A stretch of 64,000 bases of DNA from Bacillota bacterium (GTDB lineage Bacteria > Bacillota > Bacilli > Paenibacillales > NBRC-103111), in assembly GCA_023388055.1 (NCBI GenBank), contig JAEWGW010000013.1, positions 27,967 to 91,966 on the forward strand, in the 5' to 3' direction. Shown here one piece after another: positions 1-9,514 of this stretch. The number at the start of each line of letters is the position of its first letter. The stretch's first letter is position 1. Position numbers and translations under genes: made by a program. The notes below the pieces were generated by a model. The model was not told the origin of the DNA, did no database searches, and saw only the letters and a list, made by a program, of their open reading frames with translations.

Positions 1-66
1 GATTAACCAGGCTCAGCTGAGCCGGATGCTTATCGATCATGCTGCCAACCTGTGCAGCCGTGACGC
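1..66 (-). other. Left-edge stub, possible truncated gene on minus strand
   Basis: The minus strand is open from a possible ATG at position 40 to the window edge, and a promoter-like sequence lies just upstream. The ribosome binding site is poor (an AGG only). No family can be recognised from about 13 codons. The ssrA tmRNA that often follows smpB is not visible here. Confidence 0.2.
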
Positions 67-77
67 GATGTAAATCT

Positions 78-107
78 ATTATATCACAGCCTTGCTAGGA
101 ACGCTAA
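78..107 (-). promoter_or_regulatory. Candidate sigma-A promoter reading off the left edge
   Basis: Minus strand: TTAGCG at 107-102, an 18-base spacer, and a perfect TATAAT at 83-78. The -35 match is weak. It would serve whatever lies left of the window. Confidence 0.4.
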
Positions 108-199
108 GGTGGTGTATGGAAGCGTACCCGTGCGCTGACAAGGCAAAGGCTGGAGATATCAATTTTGGTGCAAGAGAGGTATGGAACAGGTTATCCGAC

Positions 200-679
200 T
201 TACCGTGCAACCTTCTGCCGTTCCCGCAGGGCCCGCTGGATATCCCGGTCTGCATCCCGTTTGGCTTCGGTATCGCGTTTATCATAGTTCTTCTTGCCGC
301 GGCCCAGGCCGATCAAGAGCTTGGCGTAGCCATTCTTGATGTAAATCTTCAGAGGCACCAGCGTGTAGCCGTCCCGCTTGGACTCGCCCAGCAGCTTGTG
401 GATCTGCTGCTTATGGAGAAGCAGCTTCCGTGCCCGGGTAGGGTCAGTAGGATTAAAGCGGTTGCCTTCCTCAAAAGGGCTGATGTGCATGTTGTGAATG
501 AAGGCTTCCCCATTCCGGATGGTTGCGAAGCTATCCGAAATGTTGGATTTGCCTCTGCGCAGAGACTTGATCTCCGTGCCGCTCAGCACCATGCCGCATT
601 CATAGGTCTCTTCAATAAAATAGTCATGGGATGCTTTTTTGTTCTGGGCCAGCACCTTATCATCATGTTTCTTGCCCAT
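200..679 (-). CDS. smpB: SsrA-binding protein SmpB
   Basis: SmpB binds tmRNA and brings it to ribosomes stalled on broken mRNAs, so that the nascent chain is tagged and the ribosome released. The protein has the family pattern: N-terminal VLAQNKKASHDYFIEETYE, GTEIKSLRRGK, and a basic C-terminal tail (GRGKKNYDKRDTEAKRDADR) that enters the ribosomal channel. About 159 aa, typical length. I chose the ATG at 679; a GTG three codons upstream (688) is also possible, with a GGAGG in front of it. It lies downstream of rnr in the same direction, the usual secG-est-rnr-smpB order; RNase R itself acts in trans-translation, so the pairing is functional. Confidence 0.97.
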   Translation of the reverse strand: MGKKHDDKVLAQNKKASHDYFIEETYECGMVLSGTEIKSLRRGKSNISDSFATIRNGEAFIHNMHISPFEEGNRFNPTDPTRARKLLLHKQQIHKLLGESKRDGYTLVPLKIYIKNGYAKLLIGLGRGKKNYDKRDTEAKRDADRDIQRALRERQKVAR

Positions 680-880
680 CTGCTTCACACTCCCATCCTC
701 CGGCAGCCGGCAAGGAGGCGGTCGGAAGCTTGATCATCGGCGGGGCTCCAAACGAAGCACCCAGGAGCTAATTGTAGCAACTCCCGCCCGATAAATCAAG
801 ATTCCTCCGCCTCCGATAGACGGCTATATCCGTTTTTTCCGGTAGCCCAGCCACTATGACTGAGTAATGCCAGATTAACG

Positions 881-3800
881 TTACTTTTTGCGGTTCTTCA
901 TCGCGCCCACGTAGAACGGCGTACCGCCGTTACCGTCGAAGCCGGTGCCCTGGCGCTTGCGCGCAGGAGCACCCTCCTCACCGCCGGTATCATCCTTGCT
1001 CCGGTCCTGACGGCCCTCGGAGCTGCTGATCATCTCCCAGGAGCGCGGGGCAGGCTCCCGCTCCTGCCGGCCGCGGCCGCCGCGGCGCTCACCGCCGCCA
1101 CGCTTCCGCTCGCCCGGCTCCTGGCGGTCGCCGCGCTTCCCGCGGCGGCCTCCCTCGGCGGGTGCGGCTCCCGCCGCAGCTCCGCCTGCGGCCACGGCGC
1201 TACCGCCGGCCGCGCCCGCTTCCCCGGCGCCGCCCTTGCCGCCGGCGCCCTTACGCTTGCGCTTCTTGCCGGAGCGCTCCGCCGGCAAGAGGCCCGGCGC
1301 CGCCGCAGCTGCGCCGCCTGCGGCCAAACCCGCGTCCGCCGCCACGCTGCCGGACGCCACCCCAGCGTCGCCGCCTTCCACCGGCGACAACCGCACACCG
1401 CCGCCCTGCCCCGGGCGGCGCTTCTTCTTGCCGCGCCCGCCTTCGGCTGCGGCACGCTCTACCGCCGCCCCGGCCACAGGCGGCGTATACAGCAACGGCG
1501 CTCCGCTGCCGACGGCGCCAACGCCACCACTCCGGCCACTCTTACCCGCTTGGCCGGCAGCCTTCTTCTTCTTGGGATCGCGGTGGCCTTGCATACTATT
1601 AGCGCCTTTTTTCCCGCCGGCCTTGCCACGTCCGTCAGCAGCCTGCTTGCGCCGCCCGTCGCCGAACCCTCCGCCGGGACGCTGCTGACGCGGCTTCATA
1701 TCCACCATCTCAAAATCGATGGTATGATCGCTCATATTCACCCGCGCTACCCGCACCTTCACTTCGTCGCCGATGCGGAACATACGGGAGGTGCGTTCAC
1801 CCACCAGCGCATGGATCTTTTCGTGGAAGTGGTAATAGTCGTCAGCCAGATCGCTTAAGCGGATCAACCCTTCCACCGTATTGCCCAGCTCCACAAAAAT
1901 CCCGAAATTGGTTACACTGCTGATCATACCCTCGAATTCCTCGCCCACCTTATCCAGCATGAACTCGGCTTTTTTCAGCGCATCCGTATCCCGCTCTGCA
2001 TCCACCGCCACCCGCTCGCGTTCAGAGGATTGACGGGCGATATCTGCCATCCGCGCCGTCAGATATTCATGCCGCGCATCCGTTAGGCCGCCGTTCTCCA
2101 ATACTTCCCGCATCACGCGGTGAATAATCAGGTCGGGATAACGCCGGATCGGCGAGGTGAAGTGAGAATAGAACTCCGTCGCCAGGCCGAAGTGGCCCAT
2201 GCTCTCCGCTTCGTAGCGGGCCTGCTTCATAGAGCGCAGCAGCACGGTGCTGATTACCGTTTCTTCCTTGGCACCCTTGATTTCCTCCAGAATGGACTGA
2301 AGCGCCCGGGGATGCACCGTATTGCCCTTGCCGCCCCGCACCGTGTACCCGAAGTTGCCGATAAACTCCATAAAGTGAAGCAGCTTCTCCGCATCCGGGT
2401 CCTCGTGAATCCGGTACAGGAAAGGCACCTTCATCCAATAGAAATGCTCCGCCACCGTTTCATTGGCCGCCAGCATAAATTCCTCAATAATCTGCTCCGC
2501 GATGGTGCGTTCCCGTTTGATAATCGCGGTGGGTTTGCCCTTTTCATCCACCAGAATCTTCGATTCCTGGAAGTCAAAGTCGATGGCCCCCCGGCGCATC
2601 CGCTTATTCCGCAGCTTCAGAGCCAGCTCCTCCATCAGCAGGAAGTCCTCCACCAGTCCCGCATAGCGGTCAACCAGCTGTCGTCCTTCCTCCATCAGAG
2701 CCGCAGCATCATTGGCTTGTCCTTCCGAAGCTGGGGCTGCAGCTTGAACTTCCGTCTCTGCGCCGGCTTCTACTGCCAGACCGCCCGGGAATCCGTCTGC
2801 GGAATCCCCGTCGAGAATGCTCAGCTCAGCCGCAGACTCCGTTCCGAAAGCACCGGACAGTTCATTTGCCGCAGGGGAAAGATCTGTCTCCGGCAGAGGT
2901 TGACCGGCTGTGTCCTTATTGCGCATATAATGCAGGATTTTGCGGACATTCGAATACGTCATCCGCTCCGTCGTCTTAATCACACTGGTAAAAATTTCAT
3001 GATCCACCACATTGGCGTTGGCGTCAATTTCCATCTCGCAGGACATGGTCAGCCGGTCCACCTGGGGATTCAGACTGCAGATCCCGTTGGATAGCCGGTG
3101 GGGCAGCATGGGAATGACCCGGTCCACCAGATAGACGCTGGTACCGCGCATATACGCTTCCCGGTCCAGAGCGGAATTTTCCGTCACATAAAAGCTGACA
3201 TCCGCAATATGGACGCCCAGCTTGTAGTTTCCGTTAGGCAGCCGCTCCACATTCACCGCATCGTCCAGGTCCTTGGCATCCTCGCCGTCAATGGTCACGA
3301 TCCGTTTGCCCCGCAGATCACGCCGGCCCGCCAGATCCTCCTCGCGGATTACGTCCGGTACCTGCTCAGCCTCGGCCATGACGTCATCCCCGAAGGATTC
3401 CGGCAGCTGATGCTTGCGGATAATGGAGATAATGTCCACACCCGGGTCATCCTTATGCCCCAGCACCTCTACCACTTCGCCGGTGGCGGCAGCCCGTCCC
3501 TCCGGATAGGTCAGAAGCTTCACTACAACCTTCATGCCGGTGACAGCACCATTGAATTTGTCCTGCGGAATAAAAATATCCCGGCTAATCCGCTTATCAT
3601 CAGGCAGCAGGAAGCCGTAAGTTTCGTGGTTTTCGAAGGTGCCCACCAGCTGCGTTACCGCCCGGGACACAATCTTCACTACTTCCCCTTCCATCCGTCC
3701 GCCGGATGGTCCTTTGGTGCTCACCCGCACCAAAACCGTGTCGCGGTTCATGGCGCCGCCCATGTCGTTGGCGTTGATGTACACATCCGGATGATCCTTA

Positions 3801-4069
3801 TCCTCAGGCAAAAGAAAGCCGAAGCCCTTCGCATGGACCTGCATCCGGCCTTTCAATAAATTCATCCGCTCCGGAATGCCGTAGTGCTCCGTGCGGGTGC
3901 GGTAGATTTCACCGCTTTCCTCCAATGCATTCAAGAGCTTCAGAAAATCCCGGAATTCCTGGGCGTTCTCCAGCTCAAAATGTTTCTCCAGCTCTTGATA
4001 TGTTAACGGCTTGTACGCCGTTTCACGCATAAAATCAAGCAATTGCTGCTCCGTAACCAAACGCGTCAC
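881..4069 (-). CDS. rnr: Ribonuclease R, with insertion and very long basic tail
   Basis: Processive 3'-5' exoribonuclease of the RNB family, degrading structured RNA and tmRNA-tagged messages. Visible domains: N-terminal winged helix (about residues 1-70), cold-shock domains, the RNB catalytic core with its acidic motif (DGEDAKDLDDAV), and an S1 domain at about residues 700-790. Two departures from the family: a roughly 70-residue Ala/Glu/Ser/Gly-rich insertion at about residues 388-460 inside the RNB region, and a tail of about 265 residues after S1 made almost only of Gly, Ala, Lys, Arg, Pro and Glu. Family members are usually about 700-830 aa; this is 1062. The frame stays open and ends in the Lys-rich NRKK. 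The start is the GTG at 4069; a TTG at 4060 is possible. Confidence 0.95.
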   Translation of the reverse strand: MTRLVTEQQLLDFMRETAYKPLTYQELEKHFELENAQEFRDFLKLLNALEESGEIYRTRTEHYGIPERMNLLKGRMQVHAKGFGFLLPEDKDHPDVYINANDMGGAMNRDTVLVRVSTKGPSGGRMEGEVVKIVSRAVTQLVGTFENHETYGFLLPDDKRISRDIFIPQDKFNGAVTGMKVVVKLLTYPEGRAAATGEVVEVLGHKDDPGVDIISIIRKHQLPESFGDDVMAEAEQVPDVIREEDLAGRRDLRGKRIVTIDGEDAKDLDDAVNVERLPNGNYKLGVHIADVSFYVTENSALDREAYMRGTSVYLVDRVIPMLPHRLSNGICSLNPQVDRLTMSCEMEIDANANVVDHEIFTSVIKTTERMTYSNVRKILHYMRNKDTAGQPLPETDLSPAANELSGAFGTESAAELSILDGDSADGFPGGLAVEAGAETEVQAAAPASEGQANDAAALMEEGRQLVDRYAGLVEDFLLMEELALKLRNKRMRRGAIDFDFQESKILVDEKGKPTAIIKRERTIAEQIIEEFMLAANETVAEHFYWMKVPFLYRIHEDPDAEKLLHFMEFIGNFGYTVRGGKGNTVHPRALQSILEEIKGAKEETVISTVLLRSMKQARYEAESMGHFGLATEFYSHFTSPIRRYPDLIIHRVMREVLENGGLTDARHEYLTARMADIARQSSERERVAVDAERDTDALKKAEFMLDKVGEEFEGMISSVTNFGIFVELGNTVEGLIRLSDLADDYYHFHEKIHALVGERTSRMFRIGDEVKVRVARVNMSDHTIDFEMVDMKPRQQRPGGGFGDGRRKQAADGRGKAGGKKGANSMQGHRDPKKKKAAGQAGKSGRSGGVGAVGSGAPLLYTPPVAGAAVERAAAEGGRGKKKRRPGQGGGVRLSPVEGGDAGVASGSVAADAGLAAGGAAAAAPGLLPAERSGKKRKRKGAGGKGGAGEAGAAGGSAVAAGGAAAGAAPAEGGRRGKRGDRQEPGERKRGGGERRGGRGRQEREPAPRSWEMISSSEGRQDRSKDDTGGEEGAPARKRQGTGFDGNGGTPFYVGAMKNRKK

Positions 4070-4273
4070 CCTTCCCTTTTTGTATTAGTATGCACACATC
4101 TGCCGGAGAATAACGAAGGCAAGGCGTAAGCCGCACGGAACCTCAAGCAATATTTCTCAAATTCAATCTGATTATGTAAAATCCGGCCTTCAACGGGCAC
4201 GGACATCAGTGATCCCATCCTATTTATACCCTGCAAACAAACCAAACAAACCTCTAACTAATCTGCCTATTAA

Positions 4274-5080
4274 TTAACCCAATTGGGCGATAAACAAGCT
4301 GATATCCTGGTACACTTCCTCACGGTCGGAGTCTAGCAGAATGCCATGAGAGCTGTTGGGGTAAACCTTCATTTCCTTCTTTTGGGAGGAGACCCGGTTA
4401 TAGATGTATGGAGCACTGGCAGGCAGGGCGGCCCGATCCAGTTCTCCCTGAGCGATAAAAAGAGGCACGTTCACGCGGTCCAGCTTCTTCTTAACGTTAA
4501 ACAGCAGCTTGCGGAAGTGGACTACGCAGGGCACCGGCGTACGGTCATAGGCGAGAGATTCGTTGACCATGTTTTCCCACCCGGCCGGGCGGCGCTTGGA
4601 GATATACTTGACGAAGAATTGGACCCACGCGGCGAACATCAGAGACCGGCTGCCCAGGTGGATCGGCGTCGCCAAGGTGACTACACCCGGCACCTGCTCC
4701 TCCATCGCCAGCTTCAGAGACAAGAGCCCGCCCATGGAATGGCCAATGGGGATTACCCGTTCGTACCCCTGCCGGATCAGGACGGCAAACTCGTCCCTCA
4801 CGCAGCTCCACCAGTCCCGGAAGCCTGTCCGGATCATATCCTCCGGTGTGGTCCCGTGCCCGGGCAGCAGAATGGCTTTGACCGTATATCCCAGATCATT
4901 GAGATAGTACCCCAACCGGCGGAATTCGGAAGGGGACCCGGTAAACCCGTGGATCAGGAGCGCCACGGTATCCTTGTGTTCGCCCCAGCCCTCCAGAAAA
5001 AACGGCTCCGGCGTGCCGAACAATCTGGCTGCCGGATCTTTGTCTGCCAATACTTGCGCCTCGGTGGTGAATGCATGCAT
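4274..5080 (-). CDS. est: Carboxylesterase / monoacylglycerol lipase, alpha/beta hydrolase
   Basis: Alpha/beta hydrolase that probably cleaves short- to medium-chain esters or monoglycerides in the cytoplasm. Motifs: HGFTGSPSEFRRLG (oxyanion region), the nucleophile elbow GHSMGG, and the catalytic His near the C-terminus (YPNSSHGILLDSDREEV). 268 aa from the ATG at 5080, which has a clear AGGAGG; an upstream in-frame extension lacks one. No signal peptide. Position between secG and rnr matches the Bacillus est gene. The exact substrate cannot be read from sequence. Confidence 0.9.
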   Translation of the reverse strand: MHAFTTEAQVLADKDPAARLFGTPEPFFLEGWGEHKDTVALLIHGFTGSPSEFRRLGYYLNDLGYTVKAILLPGHGTTPEDMIRTGFRDWWSCVRDEFAVLIRQGYERVIPIGHSMGGLLSLKLAMEEQVPGVVTLATPIHLGSRSLMFAAWVQFFVKYISKRRPAGWENMVNESLAYDRTPVPCVVHFRKLLFNVKKKLDRVNVPLFIAQGELDRAALPASAPYIYNRVSSQKKEMKVYPNSSHGILLDSDREEVYQDISLFIAQLG

Positions 5081-5187
5081 CAATTCCGTTTCCTCCTTCT
5101 CCGTGCCCCTCGCTTCTTGACGTCCTGTCCTGTACAGCAATATATGCCCACGCCCGGCAAGGTGTGCCCATCTGATGTTTATGGATA

Positions 5188-5218
5188 AATAAAAACAGCA
5201 GGAGTATGCCCCTGCTGC
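5188..5218 (-). terminator. Rho-independent terminator after secG
   Basis: Minus strand: CAGCAGGGG, loop CATA, CTCCTGCTG, then TTTTT. It separates secG from est, so est and rnr probably have their own promoter. Confidence 0.85.
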
Positions 5219-5256
5219 GTATCATCTATGTTGGTTGATGAAACCCAATCCTTACT

Positions 5257-5487
5257 TCACGCGAAATAAGCAACCAGAAGAGCCACTACGATAAAGGCAA
5301 TGGCCAGTCCCATTGTTACACGTGAGAGGAGAAGATCCATGCCGCGGGCCTTTTGTTTACCGAACAGATGCTCAGCGCCCCCGGTAATGGCACCGGACAA
5401 ACCTGCGCTTTTGCCTTTCTGAAGCAGAACAACCGCGATCAGACCAATGGATACGATAATCAGGACTACCTTCAAAAAGACATCCAT
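5257..5487 (-). CDS. secG: Preprotein translocase subunit SecG
   Basis: Small accessory membrane subunit of the SecYEG channel. 76 aa from the ATG at 5487, which has GGGAGG about 10 bases upstream. Two hydrophobic helices flank the conserved segment LLQKGKSAGLSGAITGGAEHLFGK, the family hallmark. Followed by a strong terminator. Confidence 0.95.
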   Translation of the reverse strand: MDVFLKVVLIIVSIGLIAVVLLQKGKSAGLSGAITGGAEHLFGKQKARGMDLLLSRVTMGLAIAFIVVALLVAYFA

Positions 5488-5675
5488 TACATGTGTACCT
5501 CCCAAAGTTTCAAGAGCCTTCAGTAGGCCCAAACAAAGTGTCGTCGTTATAGACAGCAAGAGTATTGTACCACAACAGGTGTGAAATTACAACGTCTGGG
5601 CAAAGTTCCAGCAATGGCAGCGCGCTTTTGTCCAATTGCGGCTAACCAGCCTGCTTTGTTCTGCAAAAATGCCGC

Positions 5676-6401
5676 CTACCGGCGTTCGTAACCGCCATAT
5701 GAGTTGCCCATCTCCCGTTCACCGGGACGGGAGCGGGAGCGGCGTTTGCCGAAGAAGCATTGCAGTGCGCGTTTGGCGCACCACAGGGCGAACAGCAGGA
5801 ACCAGGCACCCCAAACGGGGGCGGGAATGCCGCTGGCCTGCGCCAGCAGGGTGCTGTCTCCAGCCTGGCCCGGGCGGTTGATAGCCAAGATTAGGATATA
5901 CAGCGCACCGGATACCGATTCCTCCAGGGTCAGGAAAGCCAGCACCAGGTAGTACCACTTCATAACCACCCGGTTCCCCCACAGCAGCACCACCACGTTC
6001 AGGGCGATAAAACCGGCCAGCCACATCATGCCATAGCCGTTGCGCACGAACAAAACCAGGGAAACCACCGCCAGCAGGGTGATGGCATACAAGCCCTCTT
6101 TTTGCCGGCTGCGGGCGTTCAGGGCAAACAGCAGCCACGCGAACAAGGAGGCGCTCATATACCCCGCCAGCCCCACGGGAATGCGGGACCAGGGTTTGGT
6201 GATGAGGCTGCGGGTTACGCCGCTGTGGTCGGCGTACAGCTCGATATACATGACCTTACCGGATAACAGAAGCGTTGCCACCGCATGGCCGAATTCATGG
6301 ATCATGGTGTCCAGATAGCGGAAGAAGGAGGAGAACGGAATGAGGTTGGTGACAAACACTGAGCCAATCAAAAACAACACCGTCAGCATCCATTTGCTCA
6401 T
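5676..6401 (-). CDS. M50-type membrane metalloprotease-like protein
   Basis: Polytopic membrane protein of 241 aa. The zinc-binding HEFGH (HExxH) at about residues 36-40 follows a first hydrophobic helix, as in the M50B group of site-2-like peptidases. Five to six further hydrophobic stretches follow, and the C-terminus is Arg/Gly-rich. The second metal-ligand motif is not obvious, so activity is uncertain. Start ATG at 6401 with AGGAGG. Lies downstream of eno after that operon's terminator. Substrate unknown. Confidence 0.8.
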   Translation of the reverse strand: MSKWMLTVLFLIGSVFVTNLIPFSSFFRYLDTMIHEFGHAVATLLLSGKVMYIELYADHSGVTRSLITKPWSRIPVGLAGYMSASLFAWLLFALNARSRQKEGLYAITLLAVVSLVLFVRNGYGMMWLAGFIALNVVVLLWGNRVVMKWYYLVLAFLTLEESVSGALYILILAINRPGQAGDSTLLAQASGIPAPVWGAWFLLFALWCAKRALQCFFGKRRSRSRPGEREMGNSYGGYERR

Positions 6402-6509
6402 CTACTGTTCCTCCTAAGCGGGCCGTCTTAGCTAATGCCTGATCCGCCGCCGCTGCCGTCATTTCCTTTATCCTAGCTTATATGGGAAAAGGATGCAAAC
6501 ACCCCAAAA

Positions 6510-6545
6510 ACAAAAAAGCATGCAGCAGGAAATCCTGCCGCATGC
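6510..6545 (-). terminator. Terminator of the glycolytic operon
   Basis: Minus strand: GCATGCGGCAGGA, loop TT, TCCTGCTGCATGC, then TTTTTT. Very stable hairpin about 35 bases after the eno stop. Confidence 0.93.
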
Positions 6546-6579
6546 CCTAACGCTCCGCCGCGAAGCGGAAGCTGTTATA

Positions 6580-7872
6580 TTACTTGAATTTCTTCAGGTT
6601 GTAGAATGCCTTCTTGCCGGCATATTGAGCTACATAGGACAGCTCGTCTTCGATGCGCAGCAATTGGTTGTACTTGGCCACACGGTCAGTACGGGAAGGT
6701 GCGCCAGTCTTGATTTGGCCAGCGTTGGTAGCTACAGCGATGTCGGCGATGGTGCTGTCTTCGGACTCACCGGAACGGTGGGAAACAACAGCAGTGTAGC
6801 CGGCGCGCTTCGCCATTTCGATAGCGTCGAAGGTTTCAGTCAAGGTACCGATTTGGTTAACCTTGATCAGGATGGAGTTACCGATGTTTTCATCGATACC
6901 CTTCTCCAGACGGGTGGTGTTGGTTACGAACAGGTCGTCGCCAACCAGTTGAACCTTGTTGCCCAGCTTCTCGGTAAGCAGCTTCCAGCCTTCCCAGTCA
7001 TCTTCAGAGCAGCCGTCTTCGATGGTGATGATCGGGTACTTGTCAACCCAGGAAGCCATGAGGTCAACGAATTCAGCGGAGGTGTAGGACTTGCCTTCGC
7101 CTTCCAGGTGGTACTTGCCATCCTTGAAGAACTCGGTGGAAGCAACGTCCATACCCAGGAATACGTCAACGCCCGGCTTGTAGCCAGCGCGCTCGATCGC
7201 CACGAGGATGGTGGAGAGAGCTTCTTCGTTGGAGCCGAAGTTCGGAGCGAAGCCGCCTTCGTCACCTACTGCAGTGTTCAAGCCCTTTTCCTTCAGAACG
7301 GTCTTCAGGTTGTGGAAGATTTCTGCGCCGGTGCGGAGAGCTTCCTTGAAGGACTCAGCGCCAACAGGCAGGATCATGAATTCTTGCACGTCTACGTTGT
7401 TGTCGGCATGTGCGCCGCCGTTTACGATGTTCATCATCGGAACCGGCAGAGTCTTGGCGTTGAAGCCGCCCAGGTACACATACAGCGGAACGTCCAGTGC
7501 GTCTGCAGCAGCGCGTGCTACAGCCATGGATACAGCCAGGATCGCATTAGCGCCCAGCTTGCCCTTGTTGTGAGTGCCGTCCAGCTCGATCATCTTAGTG
7601 TCGATGCCCACTTGGTCAAGAGCGTCCAGACCGATGATTTCGGGAGCGATCACGTCGTTCACGTTTTCAACAGCCTTCAGAACGCCTTTGCCCAGGTAAC
7701 GGGACTTGTCGTTGTCACGGAGCTCAACGGCTTCGTGTGCGCCAGTGGAAGCGCCGGAGGGAACGATAGCGCGGCCTACTGCGCCGGATTCCAGGTATAC
7801 TTCTACTTCTACTGTCGGATTGCCGCGGGAGTCCAATACTTCCCGTGCGTATACGTCGGAGATAATGGTCAT
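6580..7872 (-). CDS. eno: Enolase (phosphopyruvate hydratase)
   Basis: Converts 2-phosphoglycerate to phosphoenolpyruvate, Mg-dependent. 430 aa, normal length. Visible landmarks: N-terminal SRGNPTVEVEV, the catalytic Glu region GDEGGFAPN, metal ligands in the barrel, and the signature LIKVNQIGTLTET followed by VSHRSGESEDS. Last gene of the gap operon; a 99-base gap separates it from gpmI. Also a degradosome component in Bacillus. Confidence 0.99.
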   Translation of the reverse strand: MTIISDVYAREVLDSRGNPTVEVEVYLESGAVGRAIVPSGASTGAHEAVELRDNDKSRYLGKGVLKAVENVNDVIAPEIIGLDALDQVGIDTKMIELDGTHNKGKLGANAILAVSMAVARAAADALDVPLYVYLGGFNAKTLPVPMMNIVNGGAHADNNVDVQEFMILPVGAESFKEALRTGAEIFHNLKTVLKEKGLNTAVGDEGGFAPNFGSNEEALSTILVAIERAGYKPGVDVFLGMDVASTEFFKDGKYHLEGEGKSYTSAEFVDLMASWVDKYPIITIEDGCSEDDWEGWKLLTEKLGNKVQLVGDDLFVTNTTRLEKGIDENIGNSILIKVNQIGTLTETFDAIEMAKRAGYTAVVSHRSGESEDSTIADIAVATNAGQIKTGAPSRTDRVAKYNQLLRIEDELSYVAQYAGKKAFYNLKKFK

Positions 7873-7971
7873 GATGGGTAATCGCTCCTTCTATAGAGAT
7901 ATGTGTGTTGTACCGGCGGATGCTGCTCTCGAGCGCAAGCCTCCAAGCCGGGCCTTACGCCTTGCATAAGC

Positions 7972-9513
7972 TTACTTGCTTTCGATCAGGGTGGTGCCGG
8001 TCATTTCGGCAGGAAGCGCAACGCCCAGAATATCCAGCATGGTCGGTGCGATATCCGCCAGGATGCCGCCGGAGCGCAGAGTGAAGGTCCGGTCAGTAAT
8101 GATAAACGGAACCGGGCTGGTGGTATGCGCCGTGTTCGGACTGTCATCCGCATTGCGGACGGTTTCGGCGTTGCCGTGGTCGGCTGTGATCAGCGCAACC
8201 CCGCCTGCGGCGTGAATGGCGTCCAGTACCTTGCCGAGGCAATCGTCAACAGCTTCTACCGCTTTGATGGCGGGCGCAAGCATTCCTGAATGGCCGACCA
8301 TGTCCGCGTTAGCGAAGTTCAGGATAATCACATCGTGCTCACCGGACTCAATTTCCTTCACAGTGGAAGCAGTCAGCTCGTATGCGCTCATCTCCGGCTG
8401 CAGATCATAAGTGGCAACCTTCGGCGAGTTGATCAGCACACGCTTCTCTCCCGGCAGCTCCACATCACGTCCGCCGCTGAAGAAGAAGGTCACGTGAGGA
8501 TATTTTTCCGTTTCGGCTGTACGCAGCTGCTTGAGTCCGTTTTGAACCAGTACTTCACCCAGGGTGTTGTCCAGGTTCTTAGGGGAATAGGCTACGAAGC
8601 CCTTCACCGTTTCGGCAAAAACAGTCATACATACATAGTGCAGGTTCAGCGGGCGTCCCGGGCCACGGTCGAAGCCTTGGAAATCTTCGTTGGTGAACAC
8701 CAGAGACAGCTGAATGGCACGGTCGGGACGGAAGTTGAAGAAAATAACGGAATCGTTGGATTCTACCTTCGTCAGCGGTTTGCCCTCGCCATCCACAATG
8801 ACGGTAGGCAGTACGAACTCGTCGTAGATCGCCTTTTCGTAATTTTCCTCAATCGCCTTAACCGGATCGGTATGGGTTGGGCCTTCACCGTACACCATAG
8901 CGCGGTAGGATTTCTCCACACGCTCCCAGCGCTTGTCACGGTCCATGGCATAATAACGGCCTTGGACAGTGGCGATGTGGCCTACACCCAGCTCCTCCGT
9001 CTTGGCAACCAGCTGCTCCATGTACTTCTTGGCACTGTCGGGCGCAACGTCGCGGCCGTCCAGGAAAGCATGGATGTAAACTTCCTGCAGGCCTTCCTTC
9101 TTGGCCAGCTCCAGAAGCGCGAACAGATGCGCGATGTGGCTGTGTACACCGCCATCGGACAACAGCCCGTACAGGTGAAGCTTGGTGCCGTTTTGCTTGG
9201 CGTGGCGGACCGCGCCCAGCAGGGTTTCATTGTCGTAGAAATCTCCGTCGCGGACGGACTTGGTGATGCGGGTCAGGTCCTGATACACGATCCGGCCTGC
9301 GCCGATATTCAAGTGTCCAACTTCAGAGTTGCCCATTTGGCCTTCCGGCAAACCTACAGCCTCGCCGCAAGCGGTGAGCGTGGTGTACGGATATTCAGCC
9401 TTGATGCGGTCGTAATTGGGCTTCTTGGCTTGTTCGACAGCATTCCCCTGAACGCCGTCGCGCAGTCCGAAGCCGTCCAGAATTATCAATGCTACCGGTT
9501 TGGGTCTTGCCAT
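7972..9513 (-). CDS. gpmI: 2,3-bisphosphoglycerate-independent phosphoglycerate mutase
   Basis: Mn-dependent interconversion of 3- and 2-phosphoglycerate; alkaline-phosphatase superfamily. 513 aa from the ATG at 9513. Landmarks: LIILDGFGLRD (metal-binding Asp), the phosphoserine nucleophile in MGNSEVGHLNIGAGR, and the C-terminal metal site ITADHGNAE. The start lies one base after the tpiA stop, so the two are translationally linked. An in-frame upstream extension lies inside tpiA and lacks an RBS. The GGAG is inside the tpiA end. Confidence 0.98.
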   Translation of the reverse strand: MARPKPVALIILDGFGLRDGVQGNAVEQAKKPNYDRIKAEYPYTTLTACGEAVGLPEGQMGNSEVGHLNIGAGRIVYQDLTRITKSVRDGDFYDNETLLGAVRHAKQNGTKLHLYGLLSDGGVHSHIAHLFALLELAKKEGLQEVYIHAFLDGRDVAPDSAKKYMEQLVAKTEELGVGHIATVQGRYYAMDRDKRWERVEKSYRAMVYGEGPTHTDPVKAIEENYEKAIYDEFVLPTVIVDGEGKPLTKVESNDSVIFFNFRPDRAIQLSLVFTNEDFQGFDRGPGRPLNLHYVCMTVFAETVKGFVAYSPKNLDNTLGEVLVQNGLKQLRTAETEKYPHVTFFFSGGRDVELPGEKRVLINSPKVATYDLQPEMSAYELTASTVKEIESGEHDVIILNFANADMVGHSGMLAPAIKAVEAVDDCLGKVLDAIHAAGGVALITADHGNAETVRNADDSPNTAHTTSPVPFIITDRTFTLRSGGILADIAPTMLDILGVALPAEMTGTTLIESK

Positions 9514-9514
9514 C

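Noticed and set aside
1030..1858. Several overlapping frames opposite and within the rnr tail
   Set aside because: All are composed of Pro/Arg/Ala from the low-complexity GC-rich DNA; only the rnr frame continues a recognisable protein.
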